In this document: in pieces, positions 20,791-30,415 of the stretch
Position numbering within the stretch: position 1 is the stretch's first letter
Layout: every line of letters starts with the position of its first letter
Source: Euptelea pleiosperma
Taxonomy: Eukaryota > Streptophyta > Magnoliopsida > Ranunculales > Eupteleaceae
Length of the DNA: 64,000 nucleotides
Direction: 5' to 3'
NCBI GenBank assembly: GCA_035048495.1
Contig: CM068544.1
Location: forward strand, 7,744,138 to 7,808,137
The notes under the pieces: model-generated
Databases searched by the model: none
What the model was told of the DNA's origin: nothing
Seen by the model: only the letters and a program-made list of their open reading frames with translations
Program-made: the position numbers and the translations under genes

Positions 20791-21811
20791 AAGAGAACGG
20801 ACTGGTGTTATTTCAAAAACCACTATTGTTTTTAAAATAAAAACAAGCCAACACATTTTACTATTTTCTTTGAGTAAAGAAATTTCTTTTTTTTGTAAAG
20901 CATGTTGACTTCTTTCATTCTTTTCTAAAAACCACCTAAAACTTGGTTGGAATATAATCTTTGCTATTGTATCACCTTCCAAGTTCCAACTAACCATTTT
21001 CCGTGTCAGTTCTTACTACATCGATTTTCATCTTTCTATGAGTGAGTGAGTGAGTTTAGTAGGACTTAATCAATGGATTTCTATCTTGCCAGACCAGCTG
21101 CTATTGAGGTTGCATATTCACCGTCATGGGTGCACTGGTGCTAAACTTGCATGTCCATCACCTATGCTAAATTTGTATTAGTCTTTTTGTTAGTTGTGGA
21201 GACCCCCAGCCCAATCGATTGGACATCCTCTAATCAATTGGTCCAATCGATTGGACCGACGAAGCATTATTTTGGGAGTTTTCTCTTGGACCCTTTTTGG
21301 GGAGGGGTGTTTCCATACTTTCATGAAAATTCTAGTTACTTCTTGGGAAGGTATTTATACCTCGTATTGATGAGAGACAAGCAAGAGAGAACATCTAGAG
21401 AGTTGTGGGAGGCTGTGATAGTTCTGTAGAAAACCTTGTATGTGTGTTGAGTTTCTTTTGCCTTAGTGCATAGCGAAATCGGTGTGGATCCATGGACGTA
21501 CCTCAATCTAGTGGGAACTACGTAAATCTCTGTGTTGTGTGGTTGTTTGCATCTTTGGTCTATTAGTTTTTGTCTGTTCTTCCCCAACACTTTTATGGGT
21601 GAGGTAACGCGCGTACCATATTTCCAAAAATGCTCTCGACTCTTTAACAATAAGAAAAAAGGATAAACTCAAAACACTAACGGTTGGTTTTTGACATATC
21701 CTTTAGTTTGTGGAAGTGACGGAGATATACCACAAGGACTTGTTATCACTTTAAGCTCACACTCCATGTTTAGCAGAGAAAATATTTGTTGTCCCAACTT
21801 CAAAATTTGAA
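20791..21811. other. Intergenic sequence, no recognisable gene
   Basis: Contains isolated CAATCGATTGGAC words (21211-21261), perhaps from an LTR fragment related to 19580-20790. Open frames at 21151-21429 and 21336-21650 overlap on opposite strands and have no recognisable motifs. Confidence 0.4.
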
Positions 21812-22130
21812 GCTCCCCGTCCCAAAAATGACATGTGGAGCACCTTCTAGGGCTCACTGACATTATGGATGTTTGTTTCACCTCTCGGTGGACCTAGATA
21901 CCAAAAATAAGCTGGATCGATGATCTCTAACAATTATATTATAGCATCCCCAAAAAAATGTTCAAATCCGACAGCCAGAAATTACAATCTTAAAATGCTA
22001 AAATCCAATGGATAGAAATCACCAATTAAACTGTCTTTTGATATATAGATCCATAAAATTGTGGACTAAACATCCATAAGGTCAGTGAGCCATGCTAAAG
22101 AGTGCTCCACGTGGCATTTTGGGAGGGGAC
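21812..22130. mobile_element. Foldback element with G-box arms, distal copy
   Basis: Palindromic arms begin CTCCCCGTCCCAAAAATG on the left and, in reverse complement, GTCCCCTCCCAAAATG on the right. Each is followed by a (C/A)CA(C/T)GTGGAGCAC block and GGCTCACTGAC. The loop has diverged CACCAATTAAACTG words. It belongs with the family at 14.2-16.5 kb but is more divergent. Confidence 0.65.
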
Positions 22131-22139
22131 TTATAAACT

Positions 22140-22999
22140 TTGGTCTATGGGGCCATCAAACTAAGGCTCTGTTTGATATACAATAATCTGTAATGGACTT
22201 TGTCCATAATCATTGTGGCATAGTCCGAATGCAACCCAAACCACAAATTAGGCCCAAGCCCTTCATCGATTGTACAGCCCGTGCTCATGTGGGCTGCACC
22301 CCACCCTGCCATCTCGAGTGAAGAATTCACCGTTAGGTCTTACACACAAGATTTAAAAGGGGCCGCTATAATGGTATAACGAACTGGGGCCCGGGGGCAT
22401 GACTTTTTTCCGCTATTAACAGATTGTAACACCCGGTCAAAAAAGGAAAAAAATGGGAAAATAACAGCGCTAAAATTCAAGCCCACCAATTAAGACGTTG
22501 CCCACTACAGCTCACACCGCTTAACTTGCGTTGGGAGAAAATTAAAAACTTGAATTTCAAATTTTCAATAAAATTTATAACGAAAAAATGGGAAAATAAC
22601 AGATTTTTGTAACAATTTTTTTCAGAAAATGGAAAAATAACAGCCATTATTTACTGAGCGTTAAAATGGCACATAATGTAATGGGGGAGGTCCGTATCCG
22701 TTATGACAGCTGTTAGTTTCATTATAACAGTGGACCAAGTCATAGGGGGGTATGTAAAAAATTCCCAATTTTTTATGTGATATACACATTTCATGTATGT
22801 ATATGAATGGAAATTCCTTCATTAATAATAGAAAATTAAAGCTTATTTAGTTCCTAATAACCCATCTCCCTATTAAGCTGAATTAAATAAACTTGTATGT
22901 TTGATACCAAACAAGTCTGTCCAAAGCGCGAGGCCGCGGAAGTTTTGAATCCCAATGTTCTAAGATAGGTGCACATACTGAGTCAAGTCACACATCACT
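22140..22999. other. Sequence downstream of MED15 copy A, MITE fragments only
   Basis: Around 22370-22740 there are repeated GGGAAAATAACAG words and a CCGTTATGACAG/CATTATAACAG pair. At 22732-22768 the right end of a Tourist-like element (CAAGTCATAGGGGGGTATGT...AATTCCC) is visible. No coding exon was recognised, although the missing MED15 C-terminal exons would be expected here or below. Confidence 0.4.
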
Positions 23000-23908
23000 C
23001 TAGAGACCCTCCCCTCCCTTACTTATACAACAAGAGACTAGGAATTTGTTGAGGCAGTTTTGTAAGACCCCGCCCGGCTCAGCCCATTGATCGGCAAACT
23101 GGTCCTCAGGTGTGTCAATGCCAAGCAGTGGGACTTGAGCTAGTGCAGCAGCTGTTTGTGGCTGTCCAATATTTTCTGCAATTGAGAGCGAGGAAACACC
23201 CGAAGTCTGTCTTTCCAAGTCCCCTGGAATTGAAAGAGACGTTAGCAAACTTTGTTGGTCTATCTGTGGGGAAGAATGTGGAGGGGATGCAGCTTGAAGG
23301 AATTGGAGAGAAGAAATAGGAAAAGAAGTACCTGATTTTGGCTGTTGATGGAGATACGCTGACTGTTGACCTCCTGAGTGATGCAGCTGAAACATTCCTA
23401 CACCCAGGCCCTGTCTCACCTTCAAATCTCGATTCATCTGATGAAGCTGTGGCATTTGGCGTGCCTGCAACTGTGATTGCTGCTGCTGCAGTTGTGGATA
23501 TTGTTGTTGCTGCCACAGTATCTGCTGCTTTTGTGGCTGAATCAATTGCTGATGCATCCTACACTGTTGCAATTGTTGCTTCAGCAGCTCTGTCTGAATC
23601 AGTTGTTGTTCTTGTTGTTGCTTCAGATGCTGTTGCTGGAGCATATAAGCACTTAATTGAAGAGAAATAGTGTTAGCTGCTCCTGAATTCATGATGTTTT
23701 GTTGTGCAGCTGGAACCCCCAAATGAGTTGATAAAGGAGGTATGGAAACATGATGCATGCTAGTCACAAAGGTTGGCTGCATTGATGTTGCAGAGTTTTG
23801 CAAGTTCATCAGTTGCAGCTGCGGGTTCGTCTGGTTGTCATTTTGCTGCAACTGAGAAATTTGAGATTGTGATTGCTGCTGCTGCTGCAGCTGTGGAAGA
23901 GATTCATG
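23000..23908 (-). CDS. MED15: MED15-like copy A exon 7 (second Gln-rich region, divergent end)
   Basis: The exon opens after acceptor TTGATGTTTGGCAG and reads HESLPQLQQQQQSQSQISQL, then long Q/L/M-rich sequence. Family landmarks follow: a GMFQLHHSGGQQ block, FPISSLQFLQAASP and SSPQIDQQSLLTSLS. The stretch SGVSSLSIAENIG still follows MED15. After LLGIDTPEDQ the sequence departs from the expected GTPGISASPLL-type end and reaches a stop at 23000. A possible donor ATAA|GTAAGG at 23023 would allow further exons. About 302 residues as an open frame. Either the C-terminus is truncated or it is supplied by exons I could not detect. Confidence 0.8.
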   Translation of the reverse strand, partial: HESLPQLQQQQQSQSQISQLQQNDNQTNPQLQLMNLQNSATSMQPTFVTSMHHVSIPPLSTHLGVPAAQQNIMNSGAANTISLQLSAYMLQQQHLKQQQEQQLIQTELLKQQLQQCRMHQQLIQPQKQQILWQQQQYPQLQQQQSQLQARQMPQLHQMNRDLKVRQGLGVGMFQLHHSGGQQSAYLHQQPKSGTSFPISSLQFLQAASPPHSSPQIDQQSLLTSLSIPGDLERQTSGVSSLSIAENIGQPQTAAALAQVPLLGIDTPEDQFADQWAEPGGVLQNCLNKFLVSCCISKGGEGL

Positions 23909-24085
23909 CTGCCAAACATCAAAAGAATAACATAGAATCAACTCAATATAAAGAAGAATGATGCGTGCAGATACAAGAATGATTTACCAACCTCTGATAC
24001 TTCTGATGTATTTATTGCTAAATAAGCCGGAGTCCGTGCAATGAATTGAAAGAGGAAATTTTGGAAAAAAAAAGATGTTAAGTAC

Positions 24086-24160
24086 CTGCTGGCATTTGAC
24101 AGTGATCGTCTGGTACATTTCGTTCAGATCTGGTAAGTATGTTTCTTTCATGGATTTAAT
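24086..24160 (-). CDS. MED15: MED15-like copy A exon 6
   Basis: A 75-bp exon with acceptor TTTTACTTTGCAG above 24160 and donor CAG|GTACTT below 24086. It encodes IKSMKETYLPDLNEMYQTI followed by TVKCQQ, one of the most conserved plant MED15 blocks. Relatives usually have AAKLQQ at the end, so TVKCQQ is a local divergence. It is in phase 0 on both sides and joins directly to HESLPQ in the next exon across a 177-bp intron. Confidence 0.9.
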
Positions 24161-24279
24161 CTGCAAAGTAAAATTAGCAAAATTCAATGGTCAAAGGCTT
24201 CTTATCTTAAGGTGCCAGACTGCTGATTGGAAAATATCAAGGCATCACAGTCTAAACATGAACATTTATATGTTTATTC

Positions 24280-24281
<2 letters not shown>

Positions 24282-24326
<45 letters not shown>
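24282..24326. repeat. (TA)n microsatellite
   Basis: About 22 uninterrupted TA dinucleotides in MED15 copy A intron 5, close to exon 6. Likely length-polymorphic. Confidence 0.95.
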
Positions 24327-24328
<2 letters not shown>

Positions 24329-24329
24329 T

Positions 24330-25092
24330 AATGTACGACACGTCATTGCTATGATAGAACCAGCAACAACTACCTAAAAACATTGATGGAAGTCTCCCTA
24401 CACACAAAATATACAATAAAATAAGCAGCAACAAAAGGGGTTCAAACTCGAGGAGAGAGACGGAGAGAAAGAGAGAACATATGAAGCAATGTCAATTTTC
24501 CAACATTCTTGATCAGAAATGATTAATTAATTAGGGCACAAATAAATGCAAATAAACCATAATGCCACCACTCTACTTTATCCCTCGTGTTTTAAAATTT
24601 AGCGTTGTATTCGCACATGAAAGGACGTCATCACTTGGCATAAACTATGCTCCTTTAAAATATAGCTAAAGGCAGAGCATGTAATGATGTGAATGATGAT
24701 ATTATGAACTTCTTCATATTTTTCTACAATTACACGAGTTGCATGTATCAACTAGGAGTTGAAGATAAGGAATAAAAATTTAAGGTGTGCATAGACTCCA
24801 GATAGACAAGACCCTTGACCAAAATGGTTAATTATCCGTCGTCCCCAAGATGTCAGGGCAGTAAACAAAAAAATTCCAATGCGAAATTAACAAATTCTTT
24901 TATTGCCACCGATGCCGTGCTTTTGATGCCCCATCAAATGTGCCCATTCTCAGTACAAGGCAAGAATGGAATCTGTTCGACTTTGTTCCATTAGCAAAGA
25001 GACTAGAGTGTCTAGAATTTTACAAAAAGTTCACTCTTAGGGTGGAGGTCCCATGGACTCCCTATCACAAACACCACCTTCCTGCATTCAGA
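24330..25092. other. Intron 5 sequence of MED15 copy A, no recognisable gene
   Basis: No coding similarity or repeat termini recognised. Confidence 0.4.
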
Positions 25093-25556
25093 CTCTCTAC
25101 CAATTCATCCCTCGTATCAGGCTATCCCAGGAGGCTTCCCATCTAGATGCATGAGTGTTGATATATCCTCACCATGACACACTTCTTCCAAGTCAGACAC
25201 CCTACAAGTGAATCTTCCACCACAGAAAAAACCTCGATCCATCCCTTTGGCCTGCATGTCCTGAAAGGTCCAAACTTATGGCATATTAGCCATATCCACT
25301 AAATAACACCTCAATACCAGTAAGGCTCTCTACCAATTCATCCCTCGTATTAGGCTATCCCATCTAGATGCATGAGTGTTGATAGATCCTCACCATGACA
25401 CACTTCTTCCAAGTCAGACACACCCTACAAGTGAATCTTCCACCACAGAAAAAACCTTGATCCATCCCTTTGGCCTCCATGTCCTGAAAGGTCCAAACTT
25501 ATGCCATATTAGCCATATCCACTAAATACCACCTCAATACCAGTAAGGCAGTAACA
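25093..25556. repeat. 233-bp tandem duplication
   Basis: CTCTCTACCAATTCATCCC occurs at 25093 and 25326. The following sequence up to CAATACCAGTAAGG is nearly identical in both units, except that the second lacks a short CAGGAGGCTTCCC-type segment. This appears recent. Confidence 0.85.
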
Positions 25557-25833
25557 ATTGTTCCCCCTCTACAGGTCTTCCCTTCAGTAGACTACAAACA
25601 GTGGCAACTTAATCTAGACCAAAATAAAAACATCTTTTCAGTATCTTTTAGTCCAACAGGATACACCATTAGAGAGTTCTCCCTTTAGCATTTTGTGTCA
25701 CGCTTACGGTATAACAGAGAAACAATGAAAGGGTTTACATATAGGGAAAAACATTGTGGATGCAATGCACCCACTTGCCATGGTTTTTGGGATGCAAGTG
25801 GGTGCATTGCATTAGCTCAACTTTTTCTCTCCC

Positions 25834-25860
25834 GACAACGACAACAACAACAACAACAAC

Positions 25861-25898
<38 letters not shown>
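25834..25898. repeat. (CAA)n(TAA)n compound microsatellite
   Basis: CAA units (25834-25860) change to TAA units (25861-25898). The TAA run is the target of the Tourist-like element that follows, whose right flank (26711 onward) is again TAA repeats. Confidence 0.95.
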
Positions 25899-26710
25899 GG
25901 GAATTTTTGACATATCCCCCCATGTTATCTTTAAAATTTGACATACCCCCCCACAATTTGAAAAAGCTGACATACCCCCCTATGACTCGGTCCACTGTCC
26001 TTTGACCAAGTTGACTACCGATTTTTTTATTAAATGGCAAAAATGCCCTTGTCTTCAACCTTGGAACAAGGGTTTGGGCAAAAACCCAAATCCCAAATCA
26101 GACGGCTGTAGTGGACGGCCAGCCAAGAGATTCCAATGGGTTGACCGCCCATAGCCGGCGACCACTCCGGCAATAATTTAAAACCCAAGGTATTAAAAAA
26201 AAAAAAAAAAAAAAGCATAAAATTCTAGTTTTAAAATTTTGATGAACATAAATGAAAAACAAGACAAAGCAATTTATATTTTAAGCTTTAGAGATGTGGA
26301 TTTTTGAAAGATGGGTTCTCTCAATTTTAAAATATTCCTTCATGAGTTTTATTTATTTTTTGGGGTTTTTTTTCTTCTCAATATTTGTTTAATTCATCAA
26401 AAAATAAAAAAAATCTCAAGTTTACCAACATGGGTTTTAATTTTTATTTTTAATCTCCCTCTTTTCATGTTTGATTCGGGGTTTAGGTTTTGGCCTAAAC
26501 CCAAACCCTTGTTATAAAGTTGAAGACAAGGGCACTTTCGTCCTTTAATAATAATTTTGGTAGTCAACTCGGGTCAACATTGGTCAAATGACAGTGGACC
26601 GAGTCATAGGGGGGTATGTCAGCTTTTTCAAATTGTGGGGGGGGGGGGGGGGGGGGGGGGTGGTATGTCAAATTTTGAAGATAACATGGGGGGGTATGTC
26701 AAAAATTCCC
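25899..26710. mobile_element. Complete Tourist-like (PIF/Harbinger type) foldback element
   Basis: An 812-bp element with termini GGGAATTTTTGACAT in inverted orientation, flanked by TAA on both sides, the usual target trinucleotide of PIF/Harbinger elements. The arms are inverted repeats of about 200 bp containing CATACCCCCC, AATTTGAAAAAGCTGACAT and CCTATGACTCGGTCCACTG. A homopolymer of 24 G (26637-26660) interrupts the right arm and a 20-A run (26195-26214) lies in the loop. No transposase is present. Truncated relatives are at 14857-15164, 16115-16690 and 22732-22768. Confidence 0.85.
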
Positions 26711-27101
26711 TAATAATAATAATAATAACAATGATAATAAAATAAAAATAATAGTAAAATAATAATCGTATTTATTGTGCACTAATCCGCCATGTTAACA
26801 CATACTATATATTTTAATTTAGATAAATTGGTCGTTTTAGGTCAATCAACCATTCAATCAATAATAAAAACATAAGTATAAGATAAAATAATATAAAAAA
26901 GGAAAATGAATTAAAAAGAATAACATTCAATCAATAATAAAATAGAAGTATAATATGAAATAAAATAAATAAGAAAAAACAATAGAAAAATAAAGAAGAG
27001 AAAACAGTAAATTGATAAAAATAAATAAAAAATAAGATGAAAAACAGAAAAAAAAATGAATTAATAAAGAACACAATCCAATCAATAATAAAAATAGAAG
27101 T
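26711..27101. other. AT-rich intron sequence
   Basis: Simple AATAAAATAA-type sequence with a repeated CAATCAATAATAAAA word. The apparent Phe/Ile-rich open frames on the minus strand are composition artefacts. Confidence 0.6.
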
Positions 27102-28024
27102 TGTAGATGCTTCAATATGCACGTACTTACGTGGATACTACGTGGGAAACTTAAACCCACGTAGAATACTTAAAGGTGACGCAATGATGCATAATCAGCA
27201 CTTGGGTGACATAAGAGATATAGGATTAGAAGTCAAGAGATAAATCCGCAGGGCATGGTCTTTACGTCGAACGACATTACCATAAAAAGCCGCGAAAGCA
27301 CCTCATCGACATCATCCCTTCGGAGACAAGATATCGCACATAGACATTCCTTGAGGATTGCTATACTAAGAGAGAAGAGTAAGCGAATTAGCAATCACCA
27401 CCTGTGACAAACCAACATGATTATAGGTGCCAGGTCACTTCAACTTTGGATGAGGTTATTTCGATCATTTCCCCCTTAGACACGAGTCTATAGAGTCCCT
27501 CGCAAAAAGTAAAAAGGGAATACTTTTCCCGAGACCGAATACCTCTCTCTCACTCTTTTGTTAAACAACCAGTTACCCCAAAAGATCGACCTATTGGGGA
27601 AAGGCGAAAGAACTATGTATATCAACATGTTGTCAAGCCAACACAACGCGTATGTGGAAACACACCATATGCTAACACGCTCTCTCAGTGGGAATACACT
27701 CCGCTGGAGACTGAACAAGCGACTTCCCAGGCCTTAAGGCTCTGATACCATGTTAAACAACCATTTACCCCAAAAGATTGACCTATTGAGGAAAGGCGAA
27801 AGAACTACGTATATCAACAGGTCGTCGAGCCAACACAACACGAACGTGGAAACACACCATCCGCTAACATCTCTTTCCACGTCCAGCTGCTCTGATTTCT
27901 TATGTTCTCTCGGTCTAACGAAGATGGAATCTGTACGGATAATCACTTAGCTTAGGTGGGTCTCCTGGGACACCTTCCCCGTTCACCAAATATCTGTCAC
28001 ATGCCTTATCCCCTCACTCTTACA
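27102..28024 (+). repeat. Left LTR of the gypsy-like element (contains a TRIM)
   Basis: Starts TGTAGATGC and ends CTCTTACA just before the putative primer site at 28027. Without the 311-bp TRIM it is about 612 bp, close to the 580 bp of the partner at 34091-34670. Its TATA position reads GTCTATAGAG where the partner has GTCTATAAAT, so the promoter motif is mutated here. Confidence 0.8.
27559..27869 (-). mobile_element. TRIM retrotransposon, 311 bp, in the left LTR
   Basis: Two 119-bp direct repeats (27559-27677 and 27751-27869) start TGTTAAACAACC and end GCTAACA. Between them on the minus strand are a primer-binding site TGGTATCAGAGCC (27738-27750) matching the 3' end of initiator tRNA-Met and a GAGAGAGCG purine stretch beside the other repeat. 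Flanking pentamers TCTTT and TCTCT match at four of five bases. The partner LTR at 34.5 kb lacks it and shows the empty site. This is a terminal-repeat retrotransposon in miniature with no coding capacity. Confidence 0.9.
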
Positions 28025-28827
28025 TTTTGGTAACTCCGCTGGGGAAGGTCCTACCAGTTATGAGATACACACGGTCGAGGCACCAAGATCCCTCAACCCA
28101 GATTGAGCAAGTCATTGATCAACGTGCTGGTCAGGAACAAGTTATACCCAACATGTTGCCTTCACGACTGGATGTTCTCAACCCAAGCCAACCTATTGTT
28201 GAAGAGATCTCTCCCCCATTAACAGGTTGCATAATTTGTACCTCTGTTGTCGCCACCCGCGATAAATGAAGTTATTGAGAATAGAGGAGCATATATTTCT
28301 GCAACCCGAAATACAAACATCCCCATGCCCCCACGACTCAAGAGCCTCATGTCGTGTCCGCCCCACCTCACTTAGCTACACCAACCATTGAACATGTGAT
28401 GGCAAATTATGTCACGGTGGCTGACTTGACTATGTCTCCTCGAGGAAGAACGAAGTAAAACAAGCACATATGGCATCTTATACGAGTGCCATCCACCATA
28501 CCCGTCGGACCTCCAACGTAAACCTTTCCCAAAAGGATACTCTAGCCCGAACTTCCCACGGAACAAGGAAATGCTCATGAACACGGTTCATGGTACTTAG
28601 AGGCATTAAGCAAATTTTAAGGAAATGTCGACCTTCGCCTACGTGAGTTTTCGAAGTCCCTTTCAGGGTGAGCATACGCTTGGTATAACACTCCCGCCAA
28701 CTAGTGTGCAATCATGGAGAGAGATGCTCAACATCTTCTATCGAAAAGTTTTCTTTGTCTATGAGAATTGTCCTTATTTGACTTGACACGAACTTAGCAA
28801 CGCCAAGATGAGCATCTAAATGATTAC

Positions 28828-29046
28828 ATGCGACGATTCAGAACTATTGCAATGGACTGTCATAAGCCCATGGCAGAATCTCGACTTGTAGACATTTGCA
28901 TTGGTGGAATGATGACTCGCTATCGAGCACTTCTAGAAAACCCCAAGATTCTCACATTTTCCGATCTCTTTGAGGCGGAATTACATCCCCTTTGTCTGTA
29001 CTTAAAAACCCAAACCTTGGCGTCAGCACATGCACCACAAAGATGA
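28828..29046 (+). pseudogene. Gypsy gag-like remnant
   Basis: The frame reads LRRFR-like MRRFRTIAMDCHKPM, then VDICIGGMMTRYRALLEN and ILTFSDLFEAE. This resembles the gag region of plant gypsy elements, where a conserved LxRFR, a central DICxxGMxxxYR and a TFxxLxEAA occur in that order. It is short and flanked by frame breaks. It supports assignment of 27102-34670 to a gypsy-derived element. Earlier sequence at 28027-28270 may be the start of the same reading frame. Confidence 0.6.
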
Positions 29047-29329
29047 AACCACCACGCCACGACTGCATCGCAACCATCCAAGCAACGTCAAAGGAACAAC
29101 GAAAAGTTTTAATCAAAATAGATAAGTTAATTTCGTATTTCAAAATATGGATGGTTACGTTGTCACTTATCATCAAGCAAATGTCTACATCCCTTAACTA
29201 CACCCAACTTCTATGAGATCTGTTTACAACCTATTGAGATACTCACCCAACTAAGCAACATGAAAGCCCAAGTTCTGACTCATTTTTTTTACCCTGCCAT
29301 GCCAATAGGCTGCCTATGACCATCCCATC

Positions 29330-30400
29330 TCGCTATTAAGATGCTGGGGATTGTAATAATAGACATCGCTCTATGCCCACCATGACAATATGTCACCTTA
29401 TGGACACCATGCTAAGATGTCATCCTATGAATGTCCAATCTTGTTCTTGAGATGCTGGAATATAATAATAAACATCACTTTGTGGTCACTCCACTAAGAT
29501 GTCATTGTATGGCCATCTCACTAGGACGTTGCTCTATGGCCGCTCTACTAAGACTTGTGGCTGCTCTCAACTGTCGCTCTATGCCACTATACTAAGACAT
29601 CATCTTGTGGTCATTCTATTAAGACATCGCCCAAACATCGCCCTATGGCCATTTCACTCAAATGTCGCTTTATGGATGTCACTTAAATGTCGCTCCACGG
29701 CCACTCTAAGATGTCAAGCTATGGCCGCTTTACAAAGATGTCGCTATATGACCGCTCCAAGATATCGCCTTGTGGCCGTCACACTAAGATGTTGCCCTAT
29801 GGTCGCTCCACTAAGACGTCTCTTTGTGACCGCTCTAAGATGCCGCCCTGTGGTCGTCACACTAAGATGTATCCCTATCTGTTTTTATGCTGAGGGTATC
29901 TGGGTCTCTTAGAGCACCCGATTAATCCCACGGCACGAGTGTACCCCTTCCACACGCGTTAGGTAAAACCGAGATAAATTCCAAGGGGTGGCCCCAAGTA
30001 AGAAGTCTCCCTATGGTCGCTCCAGTAAGACGTATCTTTGTAGCTGCTCCACTAAGATGCCGTCCTATGTGCGTCACCCTTATACATTGTCCTATGGCCG
30101 TGATGCTTAAATATTGCCTTGTGAACATCACACTTAGACGTCGTCTTGTGTCCGTCAGCCCTATATGTTGCCCATGGTTGCCCCCACTTTGCCGTCAAGA
30201 CGTTGGGAACTTCATCATGATAAAAACATTGAGTTGCTATCATATGGCACCATGCCTAGACGTCATCCCTTGTGAATGTCACGCTAAGATGTCGCCCTTG
30301 TAGCCAACGCATTAAGATGTTCAACAACACTTGCCATGATATCTCCTAGATGTTGCCCTTCCTATAGTTCTCATTTTGTCGTCGAGATGCTAGGGACTGA
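29330..30400. repeat. Degenerate minisatellite (AAGATGTCGCCCTATGGCCG-type units)
   Basis: Roughly thirty degenerate units of about 30-36 bp built from CGCTCCACTAAGATGTCGC and CCTATGGCCG, with deletions and substitutions. The open frames across it repeat Met-Ser-Leu-(His/Tyr)-Gly and are by-products of the unit. It lies inside the gypsy-like element. Confidence 0.85.
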
Positions 30401-30415
30401 GACATTGACTTCACT

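Noticed and set aside
23110..23670. Val/Ala-rich and Thr-rich open frames on both strands
   Set aside because: Shadows of the Gln-rich MED15 exon 7 at 23000-23908.
24252..24434. YIYIYI-type open frames on both strands
   Set aside because: Produced by the (TA)n microsatellite.
25735..26058. Open frame with poly-Ile, poly-Val and poly-Thr runs
   Set aside because: Produced by the CAA/TAA microsatellite and a Tourist-like arm.
26927..27160. Phe/Leu-rich frame resembling a membrane protein
   Set aside because: Low-complexity AT-rich sequence; no start context, no homology recognised.
29499..29912. 137-codon open frame with repeated Met-Ala-Leu motifs
   Set aside because: Reads through a degenerate minisatellite; unit periodicity explains it.
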